DNA from: Deuterostichococcus epilithicus
Taxonomy: Eukaryota; Chlorophyta; Trebouxiophyceae; Prasiolales; Stichococcaceae
Direction: 5' to 3'
Assembly (NCBI GenBank): GCA_033439295.1
Contig: JAVTLE010000001.1
Coordinates: 1,488,001-1,552,000, forward strand
Length of the DNA stretch: 64,000 nucleotides
Under the pieces are notes generated by a model. The model did not search any database, was not told where the DNA came from, and saw only the letters and a list, made by a program, of their open reading frames with translations. Made by a program: the position numbers and the translations under genes. Positions 1 through 11,400 of this stretch are shown piece by piece (the first letter of the stretch is position 1; every line of letters begins with the position of its first letter).

Positions 1-97
1 GGGCTTGTTGCATTGGGCTGCTGGGGTCTCACAACGCCAGGATTGCAAGCACTGTTACCACTTGACAGATTGTCGACAATATGTCCTGTTACAGCAC

Positions 98-1104
98 CTT
101 TTTGAGCTTCTCCGCATGGATGGCCGCCGCATACTGCATGTGAGCACATTCCGTCAATGAGAGACCGGCTCGGACCTTCTGGATCTATTTGCTTTCGAAG
201 AGATGCTGTGTGAGTCTCAGCCGCAGCGCCATGCAGTAAGAACACTGTATGGAGACTGCCTTACCTGCAGGATGACGAGGAAGTAGCGCGGCAGCGGCTC
301 AGCGCCCGTGAACTGCGCCGCCTTTGTGTTCTCCATGACCATGCTCTTGCACAGGTCTGTAACAACAAACAGGCGGAACAATCGGTTCAGTTCCAGATGC
401 TACTGCACGCGAGCCGCTGAGCACTCCTGCCCCAGCCCCCGCATGCCAGGGCAGAGGAGGGGCGTTGTCGGCATGTCCCCAGGGGCAGCAAGCTGGCAGC
501 AGCGACTCACGGAAGACGCTGGGGGCGCCCAGGCACTGCCGCCGCCATTCCAGGGACTTGTCGTAGTAATCCGACAAGACGCGCAGGAAGCTGTACGGCG
601 CGACGCCTTTGGCGTCTAGTTCCGCTGCCAGCCGCTGCTGCGTCAGGCCGGGCGGCGCGTCCCGCCATGCGCTCTCCGAGTGCGCTGCAGACATCGCCAC
701 GCCGGCGGCAGCACTGGCGGCGGGCGCTGCTGTCTGGGCGGCGGCAGCTGCCGGCGCACCAGGCGCCTGCACAGGTTGAAAATGGCATCTACCAATGGGA
801 GTGTAGGAAGCTAAGTCTTAATTTGGCAAGCATCGATATACATGTTGCCTCTCCGGGGATTTAAACAGCTCACTGCCTCTTTGAGGTCCACGCATGTAAT
901 TTCTAGCGTGCCCTCCACGGTTGACAGACGATCTTGGACGGCATCGAACCGCCGCCGCAGGGCGGCCTGCGCAGCGGAGGCCGGTGGGCTTGACGCCGAC
1001 AAAGCGGCATCCCGTCGACTCAAAGTTGCCTCCACGTTGTTGATCCTGTCTTCAATGGCCGCAAGTCTTTCTCCAACATGATCTCGCTGTGCGGGTGCAC
1101 CCAT
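98..1104 (-). CDS. YbaK/aminoacyl-tRNA synthetase-associated domain protein (3' partial)
   Basis: Four exons are visible: 1104-874, 766-511, 356-265 and 133-98. All three internal junctions keep frame, and the gene runs off the left edge. Residues 1-75 are heptad-rich (AAIEDRINNVEATL), a likely coiled coil. An Ala-rich linker follows, then the domain start with SFLRVLSDYYDKSLEWRR, CLGAPSVFHLCKSMVMENTK and RYFLVILQYAAAIHAEKLKK. The CKS..MVMENT block and RYFLVILQY match the plant and algal YbaK-type family with a coiled-coil N-terminus as I remember it. Bacterial YbaK/ProX members hydrolyse mischarged tRNA, but the role of this eukaryotic subfamily is not established. The start ATG at 1104 is the first in the exon, and the gene diverges from the WDR12 homologue. 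The C-terminal part of the domain lies outside the window. Confidence 0.82.
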
Positions 1105-1470
1105 CTTCCGCGCCGCGTGGAGCGGTGACCTGTCCTGGACTGGATCGACGCTGCTGGATCGATCCCTGGGTAGGTTACAGAGTCACAGAAGACATGTGTG
1201 TCCCGTCCCAACACAAACATGCTGTGTGACAAGTCGTTGCGCACCATGAATTGGGCCAGCTGGCTGAGGAAGCACAGGAAGGTTCAAAAGCATGCCCACA
1301 AATGGCGCCTCAGGTTTCTGGGCTCAGGACGTCAGGAGCCATTTGCGCCTGTGAAGAACACGTTCTGCGTCGTGCTGTGAAGGCTCGCTCGCTCCTCCAG
1401 GGTCCCGCACACACCCTCTGTGCCAATCCCACTCAACTTAGTGGACCTGCCGCCACCTTTGTGCGACGCG
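1105..1470. promoter_or_regulatory. Bidirectional intergenic region, YbaK-like gene / WDR12 homologue
   Basis: These 366 bp separate two divergent start codons, so they must hold both 5' UTRs and both core promoters. I see no clear TATA box or other recognisable element. Short ORFs here are not supported. Confidence 0.5.
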
Positions 1471-4400
1471 ATGGTCGCTGACAGCACGGCGGAGGACACG
1501 CAGATCACTGTCAGATTCACAACAAAGCTTGCAGACAAGTACAAGGTCCCTGAGGACTTCCCAGTGGTGAGCCTCCGTGCATGCGGGCGCCGCTGCCGGT
1601 GGCTGCACCAAGCCGATGCTGTGCGAAAAGCCTAAAGATGCTGCTACTTGCTTGAGACTACATTGCATTTGTCGAGACCCCAGTGCAGCAGTCAAGAAGC
1701 TTTCTGCCACTTTGCCGCAGGCCGTGCCCGCCAAGCTCAGCCGCTATGGCCTTTCCCAAGTCATCAATGGCCTGCTCGAGCTCGGTAAGGGTGTCACATT
1801 CGCAACAACCTCCGCGAGAATTGCACATGACACGCGACCGACTCCTGTCCCGCAGACGTCGACTGCATTGCTCGCGCCGACAGTCGTCCGGTCTGCCGCG
1901 CCCTCACCAGGCTTCCCCTGATGCCACTGCAGATCCGCCGCGGCCGTTCGACTTCCTTGTTGCCGACGAGTTGGTCCGGCAGCCTCTGCAGCAGCTGGTC
2001 ACAGCGCTCGGCATCTCAGCGGTAAGTCACCCAACCCAGGCTGTGATGATCTACCGCCGATGCATGAGCCCTGACTCCATAACGGAATGCCGAGCTTCGA
2101 CTGGATGCCATGCTCAATGCAATGCTGAACATCCCCTACCTGGTGACTGCAGGAGCTGGTGTTGGACGTTGAGTACACAATGGCAGTGCTGCCGCCGAAG
2201 CTGAAAAACGAGCTGCCCCACAACGACTGGTGCGCCGACATGGCACAGCGAGTCGAGTGCACCGCTGTCCGCAGCCATGCAGCAGTGTTCGCTGGCGACC
2301 AACATACAGCGGCAGTGCAGACCGAACAAAGCCGGGGCCCGGCTTGAGGCCTGCATCCAAGGAGTTGAGACCTTGGCACTGCATTTGCAGGGTGAGCGCC
2401 GTCGCAGGCAGCCAGGACAGCATTCTCACGGGCTCATATGATGGCATCGTCCGTATGTGGACAGGTGCGGCAATCCGCTGCGAATGTTCACGCCTTGCAA
2501 TGCTTCGCTCTCACTCGCCAGACGTAGACAATCATCCCACATGCTGGCAAGGAGCCTCAGGCGGCGACTGAGCAACATCGGAAAGACACCGTCTTAATCG
2601 CACCACTGTGCAACTGCAGGCGCTGGCGCTCCAAAGGGCTCCTTCGCGGCACACAAGGGCCGCATCACGTCGGTGGTGGCCCTGCCGGCCGAGCAGCAGC
2701 GGCAGGACTCAGAGCGGCTGGCGCTGACGGCGGGACAGGACGGCGCCGCCCGGCTGTGGCGGCTGGACGGCAATGCGTCGGAGAGCTCTGCTGACGCAGC
2801 GACGCTGGTGGCGGTGTGCAAGGGGCACTCCGACAGCGTGGCGGCGCTCGCGGCGGCGCCCGGCGGCGGTCATTTTGCAAGCGCTGGCTGGGACGGCGCC
2901 ATTCACATCTGGCGCACAGGCATAACCCGGCGACTGAGCATTCGACGCCATTGGCGGATGCACGTGGCAAACACACGAGCAGAGCATGCTCGTCAGCGGT
3001 CCGCAACCTGCAGTCCAGCTGAGGTCGCGCCGCCTGGACACTGAAAGGCAAGCGTCAGTGTCGCTTTAGGGCTGACCGATGCTCTCCGATGTCATCAGGG
3101 GCGTTGGTGCTGGAGGAGGCGGAGGCGGGCCATGCAGACGGCAGTGTCTTGGCGCCCGCCGCCAAGAAGCGGAAGGGCGGCGCAGCAGAGAACGGTGCGG
3201 CGGCTGCCGGCGGCGGCGACAGTGTGGTGCAGCAGGCGTCGGAGCAGCTGCTTGCAGGGCACCGGCAGTGCGTCGCGGCGGTTTCGTGGCCCGGCGAGAA
3301 TGTGCTCGTCAGCGGCTCTTGGGACCACTCGGTGAGGATTAAATTAGAGTTTCGCGCTCACGCTGCTCGGATGTTGATGTGCAGGATTGTACATGCACCT
3401 TCACAAGCATCGGCACGCAGCAGGAAGCGTCTTGCCGTTTCTCGTGCACACTCCTTCTGTGCACACCGATTACCAGGGTGCACACCGACCGCGCCACCCC
3501 AACTGCCTTGAGCCGACCTTTCTGACACTGGCTGCGCAGGTGCGGCTGTGGGACGTGGCCACGGGCGCTAACCACGAGACGCTCAACCACTCCAAGGCGG
3601 TGCACGCCGTTGGCATGGCGCCCGGCGGCGCCGGCGTCGTGGCCTTTGGCGGCACGGAGGGCGCACTGCGTGTGTGGGACCCGCGCGCCGCCAAGGGCGA
3701 GGCGCTGGTGGGTCTCCGATGTGCTCGTGCTCGGTTTTGTCGCGAACTTCTGGGAGACCCTGTCGAGGGAAGTCCAGCGGCACGAGCAGCGAATGTATGA
3801 GGGACACCTGTCTTGGGGCCGCCAGCACATCGACGCGCAATACACATGCGGGGGAGGAGGCAGACGCTGTGTTGAGCAATGTCTGCTGCGTGGTCCACGG
3901 CTTTGGGTTTCACTAGGTACTTTGTGCCTGGGATTGCGAGCAGGTCGCACAAGAGAGCGGGCCTACATTAATTATCTTGTGCTCAGCCGTCCCGTCAACA
4001 ACGTCGCGCAGGCGGTCAAGGCGTGCGCCTCGCATGCGGACTGGATATGCGCCATCGCATGGCACCCGGACTCGGCGCACCACCTGGCCACCGCGTCGCA
4101 CGATGGCACGGCCAAGCTGTGGGACACGCGCACTTCGGTGCCGCTGCACACCCTTGCCGGCCATACCGACAAGGTGTGGCGGACTCCAATCGCCTTCCGA
4201 TAGTCCTGCGTGTGTGTTGCAGATATGAGGCTGAGGCTGAGCTCTGTGTATCGTGTTCAGGAAGACAGTATCGGTGTGTCACGTTCACTGTGGGCTGCCA
4301 AGGACACACGTTCAGCTGTTGGCCATGCCAGCTGCATTGTTGGGTGCTTCGTGCTTGTTGGCTAAATTTGACTTGATTCTTGTAGACAGAACAGAGGTTT

Positions 4401-4560
4401 GATGGTGATTTGATGGACGTTTGCAGCAAGATGCTCAACTGTGCTGCTCCAATCGCCTGTGCAGGTCCTTTCGGTGGCGTGGACGGCATATGGGCAGCTG
4501 GCCAGCGGCGGCGCCGACTGCAAGCTGCTCCTCCACGACGTGCAACTGCCGACAAGCTAG
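1471..4560 (+). CDS. WDR12: Ribosome biogenesis protein WDR12/YTM1 homologue
   Basis: Ten exons: 1471-1566, 1721-1784, 1933-2021, 2153-2229, 2391-2464, 2620-2919, 3099-3331, 3540-3707, 4012-4173, 4465-4560. They give 452 aa with every junction in frame; the family is about 420-460 aa. The N-terminal NLE (ubiquitin-like) domain covers residues ~7-75 (ITVRFTTK, PAKLSRYGLSQVINGLLE, RPFDFLVADELV, ELVLDVEYTMAVLPPKLK). WD40 blades follow (SILTGSYDGIVRMWT, TAGQDGAARLW, SGSWDHSVRLWD, ATASHDGTAKLWD). A low-complexity insert with a Lys/Arg patch (PAAKKRKGG) interrupts the propeller between blades, as in the family. In yeast and animals the protein joins Nop7/PES1 and Erb1/BOP1 (PeBoW) for 60S maturation in the nucleolus, and its NLE domain is a target of the AAA ATPase Rea1/Midasin. 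Intron 6 has a GC donor (ACAG|GCATAA). The 3' flank holds AATAAATAAA near 4664. Confidence 0.95.
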
Positions 4561-4830
4561 CTGCTGTCACTGCTGTCTGGCATCTTTCAGACTCTGAGAT
4601 AATCAGCGAGCACATCTGTGATTCAGGAGGGAGTCATTCGGACTGTTGTCACTGCCTGTGCGGCAATAAATAAACATAAACTTGTGACTATGGTCAACTC
4701 TCATTTTCTTGCCCGCCTTCCAGTCTGATAGTCCTTCAGGTGACAGTGATCTCCGAAATCTGCCAGGAGCACGGCACCAGGTGCCAGCAAGGTTCATTAC
4801 CAGTGAAAGGCACGAAAACTAATGTCCTGT

Positions 4831-7764
4831 TTACATTTTGCTAGGGGCAAGCGCCTTGAGCATGCGGTCGTGCCCGGGCCGCTGCGGTGATACACGGTGC
4901 ATGTCAATGTCGTATTTCGTGCTGCCCTTTGTGGCCAGGTCTGCAAGCACCTCCCCGATGACGGAGCAAAACTTGAAGCCGTGGCCGCTGCACGCTGAGC
5001 AGATGACGACCTGCAATCAAATGGTATTGGCGTCGACAATGACCTCGCATTCGCAGTCCACTGGTTCCAATACAAAGTGCAAGCTTGGCACACTCGCAAT
5101 CAGTCTGCAATGCTGCTTGGCCCTAGGAAAGGTGAAGGTTGCGCTCGATTTGATCCACATTGCTCAGTCACAAATGATAAGGTCAAGGCTGCCAAACAAC
5201 ATACTTCGAGCATTGCAGCAGGCCATACCTGCTGCGCTGCCGGAAGGGTGTCGATGATGAAGTGGTGGTCGCTGCTGTTGCTGAACATACAGGCTTTGGC
5301 CATGCTCATGGGTCCGTTTGCATGCGGGAAGTGCCTCGCAACGGCGTCTCGCAGAACCTGCAGGCCTTGACATGACGCCGCTGCAAAGGCGGCTTTGAAC
5401 AGGTGCACCGCAGGTGATGCAGCTTGACATTCAACACGCTTTTCATCGAGGAATGAATATAGAGCAGGTGACGTGCTGCCTGAGGAATGCTGCTGGCGAA
5501 CCAGCAGCGTTGAGTTGTTCGCGGTTGTCGCACCTGCTCGTCGGCCTCGGTGATTTTCCGGCTGAGGCTGTCGGGATGCGCCTCTTCATTGAGGTGATAG
5601 AACTTGCCGATCTGCACAGCGACGGGGAGACTCGATCCTGGATGACCTCCAGGAATCGAGACAGCACATGAACCTGGCGGCAAACAGCGACGGAGCTCCA
5701 CAGACAATTGCGCGAGTCCCACAACGACCACAACAGGTGAACGACAGTCCACCTGCCGCAAACCGCCCCACCTTCAGGCCTGGGTGGTCAAACGGAGGGA
5801 ATATGTAGTACTCCCCGAGGTCGTCGGTGATGATGCTGATGGGGAAGCGCTCGAAGCGCTTTGGGTCGTCCACCTCGAACCATGCGATGACCTGCCGCTG
5901 GACCGTGCACACCTCCTGTGGCAGCGACGCACGTGAATGAGTCGAGGGCGGTGGCACGCGAGACACCGTGCAGCGAGGCGGTCACCAGGCCGGCTCACAG
6001 GTGGGACCGCAGGCATGCGGATGGGTGTCTTCGGCTGGATCAGCCTCTGAAGCGCATTCGAGCGAGAGCCCTGCCTGAAGGCCGGGCACCAGGTCAGGCA
6101 TCCAGGAGCCAGCCGCCAGGACTAGCCGGCGAGCTGTGTACTCCCCCTTTTCCGTCCGGACCCGCACGCCGCCGTCCGGCGTCGTTTCCCAGCTTGTGAT
6201 CGGTTCCTGCTCCCGCAGCGTCGCACCGGCCGCCAGCGCGCCCGCCACATGCGCCTTGATGGCGCGCTCGGGGGCCTGGAGTCCACAAGACATTGCGAGC
6301 ATTGCGATGAGCATGGCGATCGAGAAGGCTGACTGTCACAGCTCCAAAGGCAGAGCGAGCACTGTCAGCAGGGGCTTGCTGGCCTGCAGGCTGCTACGTG
6401 ATGTGGCGGGGCAGCGCACCACTATGCCGCCCTGTGGCGAGTAGACGGCCTGCGGCAGCAGTGTACGGCCATGAGTGACTGCCAAAGGTTCTGCGTGTGA
6501 TATTACGAGCACGCTCATCATTACAGATGTGTCCGCTGAACCTGCTCAAGGGCTGCTGGGCAGCGCACCTTGTAGCCCTTTGGCAAGCTGTAGCCCGGAA
6601 ACCGCTCGTTGACCTGCTCCGCTGTGAGCACCTGGACACAAGAGTACCGAGCACATAACGATAATACTTAGCATTGCTCATGCCCCACAGGGGCAGGACG
6701 CTGTGCAATGCACAGCTCGTCAGGATCGCCGGCCGGCGTGCGGCAGTGCCCCCACCTCGTGCTCAAGGTTGTGGATCCGCGCGGTGTTCAGCGCGTCGTT
6801 GAAAACCTTTGGCTGGTCCGGCGGACCAACATCCAGGCCCCCCGTGATGTGCAGCACCTCCTGCAGGCGCAGATGCATGGGTGAAGCCGACACGCTATGG
6901 ATGCCGTGCCAAGGAACTCATGCACATGTTGCCATGCACGTCAAACACATTGTTGCAACAGCAGGAAGATCAGAGAGCTTCGTAACCAACGCACCGTGCC
7001 AGACTCCTTGCCCAGTTGGTCCCAAAGATCATAGGCACGCCGCAGCAGTGGGACATAGCTGCATGGAGAGCGACCAAGTGCCGTTGCCGTGAGTGCTCCC
7101 AAGGGTTCAGAGACATGAATGACAACAGCTTCGCCGAAGCCAAGCCGGCAGCAGTGACAGGGCTTCATGTATGTCAAATGTCAAGTGCCGCATTCCCCTA
7201 TTGCGCATCCCACTGTGCAAATGCGTGTGGCATGTGTCGCCACGCCGCCGCAGACCTATAGGCATTTGGGCCTCACCGCGGGTCCTCGTGGTATGCCAGA
7301 CGGATGATGCGCGACAGGCCGTGGCTGCTGCCCTGCTCATGCGCAATGCTGAACTTCTCCAGGCCGAGCACCTGCGCAGCATGAGGTACGTGTCGGTTGC
7401 TTGGGTTTCACAACAGGGTCTGTGGTCCCAGCGCTCAACATAGTAATTTCCTGCATGAGATGCGCAGTTGATGCGCGATCAACAAGTAGGGCCATCATGT
7501 CTGAGGGGCCAGACCTTCTGACCCCGCCTTGCTAGATGGTACAGCGCCGCCGAGCCCATGCCGCCGATGCCGGCGACGATGACATCGTAGCTGCACGAAG
7601 GGCGGTAATATCGTCGTTGAGACTCGAAGCTTGGTCATCAGAGCAGCGGTGCTCTGAGGATTGCTATGAGTTGCGGCCGCGCCGGGTGCGCTCCTCTAGG
7701 ATGCCGCACACGCAAGCCAATAGGATATTGTATCAGGTATGCACCTGTCCTCTCCGCTGGTCAT
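4831..7764 (-). CDS. Peroxisomal sarcosine oxidase-like flavoenzyme (MSOX/DAO superfamily)
   Basis: Twelve exons: 7764-7745, 7590-7515, 7371-7277, 7058-6995, 6860-6756, 6631-6569, 6449-6420, 6275-6075, 5915-5772, 5611-5534, 5357-5229, 5010-4831. They give 394 aa in frame throughout, the length of monomeric sarcosine oxidases (~390). The FAD dinucleotide-binding start is [19 protein letters not shown] (residues ~8-26), followed by [37 protein letters not shown] places a Cys at residue 315, the position that carries covalent FAD in bacterial MSOX, and CSGHGFKF follows. The protein ends in Ser-Lys-Met, a PTS1-type signal, so peroxisomal import is likely. Expected chemistry is oxidation of a secondary amine (sarcosine, pipecolate or similar) giving H2O2; the substrate is not readable. 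The intron after exon 8 has a GC donor (CAG|GCAGGG). The first coding exon is only 20 nt. Confidence 0.93.
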
Positions 7765-8468
7765 CTCGGGTTCAGCCTTCGTAGTCGATTGCGCTCACAG
7801 GTCACAGATCCTGCGCTGGGTTCTGACGTCCGGACGCAGAAACGATGACTAATATGACACCACCCTGCACGGTTGCTGGCCCCGCGCAGGGAGAAACCCA
7901 TACAAGTTCGAAGAAGTTTATGGAAAATTTTATAGTCGAGTTTGCAAAAGGTCAGGACGCGTGCACGCGAACGTGCTCGGACGCAGGAAGCGCACCACCC
8001 TCGCCAAGACCTTTCTCATCTCCCTTTGTGCATGCTGTTGGTTTGGCTCTGATTTTGGATACAACGCGCGCAGACGCGAAATTGCACGCTTGTGGGTTGC
8101 TGAATGCCTTACAATCACAGCCGTCGAGTATCGAATGATTTGAGAACGCACGCGACACCAAGTTTCGCTAAACAGATCGTGGGCTTCGGCTGCGACAAGA
8201 CCTCTGGTTCGCGAGTGACGTTCCATCCTGAGCTTTTCTGAACATCCGCGGTCACCGTCTCCAGCTCAGCAACCTGCTGCTGTCCAGCACACCCGTTATG
8301 ATCGGTAGGCTGCCACCAAGACAGTAGTGACCTCGGCACAGCAGCAGGTGAGGCTGCGGCTGAGACATGTCGTGATGCTTCCGAGACTCGGACTTCCCAG
8401 GCAATCATGGGGTCCTACCAGGCGCGATACCTCAACCCTCCGCGCTGGGGCATCGGTGCAGGACTTGG
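7765..8468. promoter_or_regulatory. Bidirectional intergenic region, sarcosine oxidase-like gene / GLG1
   Basis: These 704 bp lie between divergent start codons. The middle (about 7900-7950) is AT-richer than its surroundings. Nothing in it reads as a conserved coding exon. Both promoters and 5' UTRs must lie here. Confidence 0.45.
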
Positions 8469-11400
8469 ATGGCGCGCATGCCACCGCCGGCCCGCCTGCT
8501 GCTGGCCCTGGCGGCCTGCAGCCTGCTGGCGGCGTCCGTCTGCGTCGCCCAAGAAGTCACGGCGGCCGGTGACCCCGCGCCGCAGAACCAGCCAGCCAAG
8601 GCAGCGCCCGCCAAGGCAGCGCCTGCCGACAATGCCACGAAAGCCGCCGCCGGGGCGCCCAAAGCCAAGGCCGCGCCCGTGCACGCGTACGCCAAGCCGG
8701 CGCTGAGTAAGGAGGAGAAGCTGGCTGCACACCGCGCGGCGGCGGCCAAGCACGCGGCGCAGAAGGCGGCCGCGGCGGCCGTGGCTGCAAGGAACGCCAC
8801 CAACGCGGCGTTGGCGGCCGGCAAGGAGCAAGCCGCCGGCAAGATTGGGCTGAAAGGCAAAGCGCTCGAGGCGGCCATCAAGAAGGTGTTTCGTTGTGAA
8901 CTTCTCTCAGATAATTTCTGCCGGGCAACAACCCACCATGCGCCAGGCTGCAGCCTGCGGTGCCACGACGCAGACTGCGAGCTCTCGCGCCAGTGGCGGT
9001 GCATGCAGCCGTCAAGCAGGGGCCGGAAAGGCTCATCGAGCCTGTCGGTCCATCAGTTCTCATCGCAGATTGTGGTGGTTGACCATTCCCGTGCCTGAGG
9101 ACCTGGAGGCGCAGACACAGCAGGCAATAAAGGGATAATACCACTCCAACCAGCACATCTGTTTCAATTCACCCTCTTTATTGGGTGTTGCCGCACGCAG
9201 AACCTGGAGGCGCAGAAGCACCATCTGACGACGGACGAACCGGTGCTGGCGCAGCCCGTCGAGGCTGCGCCTGCTGCGGTGCTGGCCAGCGGCGACGGCG
9301 ACATTTCCACAACGGGTGAGGCTGGCTGCTTTGCAGAAGCGATGCAACAAGATGCCGCGTGGTGCACTGCCCTGCTGTGGTGCTGGCCAGCGGGGACGGC
9401 GACACGGCCACCGCTGGTGAGGATGCAAATGGTCCGCGAAATGGTCCACTGCGTCTGGTCTCACCCTGACAATGCGACCCTGCGACTGTCTTGACGTGCA
9501 ACCGACACAGGTCCTGAATGCGACTTCGCCGGCCCCCGCTTGGGCGCGCATGCGCACGCGTTGGGGGGGGGGCTATCTATATCGGCTGCCTTTCCTGTTT
9601 TTGAGTACTCCTGCATGCATGTTCTTAGCTGAGGCTGTTGCGACATAGGCAATTGCCGGAAGGACGTCGATCAGTTCTGCCTTGGCGTGGAGCCGGGTGA
9701 GAACCGGCTGGCAACCTGCCTGGTACACCAGCTGCAGGCAGAGGCGCAGCCAGATTTCTCAGCACCCCACAAGCTGTGAGTCATTGAGATTTCCGCTGTG
9801 CGCAATCCCTGTCACCTGCTCGTACTGCATCCCTGCCCCGCGTTTGCGTAGGTGCAGAGGCGCAGTGTGCCTCTTGGCTGCACGCCGAGCCGCTTTGGTG
9901 TTGTGGCGACGACACCGTGCGAGGCAGCATCCCCCAGGCCTATCGCCCAATCTTCTTGTGGCTTGCATTGAGCTCAGCACCGGCCAGTCTGGCTCCCTTG
10001 AGGACTCTCAATCCGAACATGACAGCGGCAGTGAACTGAAGGGTTTTGACTGCGATCCCCAGGGCGGACGACTGCAAGGCCGAGCTGGACCAGTTCCGCA
10101 TTGACGAGTCCACGAACATCAACAAGAACGTTCCGCTGGGTGAGCCACTGCACAACGTCGCGCCATCCAGGGCATGGCCACACCCTTGCCGGACCCTGGC
10201 ACAGTCACCCATGACGTGGCATCCAAGCAGCAATGAAAGCTGGCTTGGCTTGGACCCATGAAGAGCCGTGGACTGACGTTGTGCAGCCAAAGCCTGCGAG
10301 AAGGACATAAAAAAGCGCTGCAAGGACGTCACGGGTGGAGAAGGCAAATTTGTCGCCTGCCTCAGGTGCTCCGCCCCGTTGTGCCGCGCCTTGCACCCCA
10401 ATAAACCCTCTGGGCGATACTCCAACACGAGGTTGTGACGACTGCCAATGCCGTGGCCATGCCCCATTCTGGACCCTGAGGTTCAAAACCATGAAAACCT
10501 GACAACCCTGAAAACTCGAGAACCCTGTGTCCCGCCGCGTCGCCGCAGGAGCCAGCCGGACAGGCTGACGCAGGTCTGCTTCGACGAGGTGTTCAAGGCG
10601 GAGCAGGCTTCGGCGGACGACATCCGCACCGACCCGTTGCTGTACGGCGCCTGCAAGGCGAGTCCACCGTCGGCAAATCCAGCAATCCCGCTTGCAATTA
10701 CAGTCTGCGGACGATGCTCGTGCCGACTCGCTGCTGCACAGCGCCCGTGAGGGTCGAATATCAAACTGGAGCAGCTCTGGCGCGATCCCACTTGCTTGCG
10801 CTCATCCTGCCGTCGAGATGGTCAAGAGCGGGCTGCGGCGTGCCCTTGTCGTTGTCCCTCGTGTGGCTGCACGGCAACGGGGATGACGATCGCAACGCGT
10901 CGCGTGTATGAGCGGCGCTCAAGCTGCCGGCGGCTGCGAGGTCGTTGCACGCCCGCCGGCTGTCATGGCGCGAAGCAAGCCCGCGCCCTTGCAACACCCC
11001 AGCCCCTGCAGCAACAAAACCCTCGCAAGCTTGAGACATCTACGAGACAACTGCTTGCAGGCGGACATCGGGCGCAAGTGCAAGGACGTTAAGCCGCACG
11101 AGGGGCGTGTGCAGCGGTGCCTGCGGCGGCACCGTGCGGCGCTGGACTGGGGCTGCCGCGAACAGCTCTTCCGGCAGGCCATGGAGAACGCCGACGACAT
11201 CCGTCTGTCCACCACCCTGTTCGGCCTGTGCCTCGAGGACAAGAAGAAGGTTCGCAGGGGCGCTGAAGGCGGCTGGCTCTCGGAAACCATGCGCCTCTCT
11301 GTCGCGGCAGTCAGCCAAACGGTCCGGCACGTTGTTGGGCCTGTGTGTGGATGACAGGCAGGGGGGGGGTGGGCNAACTCGTGTGGCATTCCAGGGTCGA

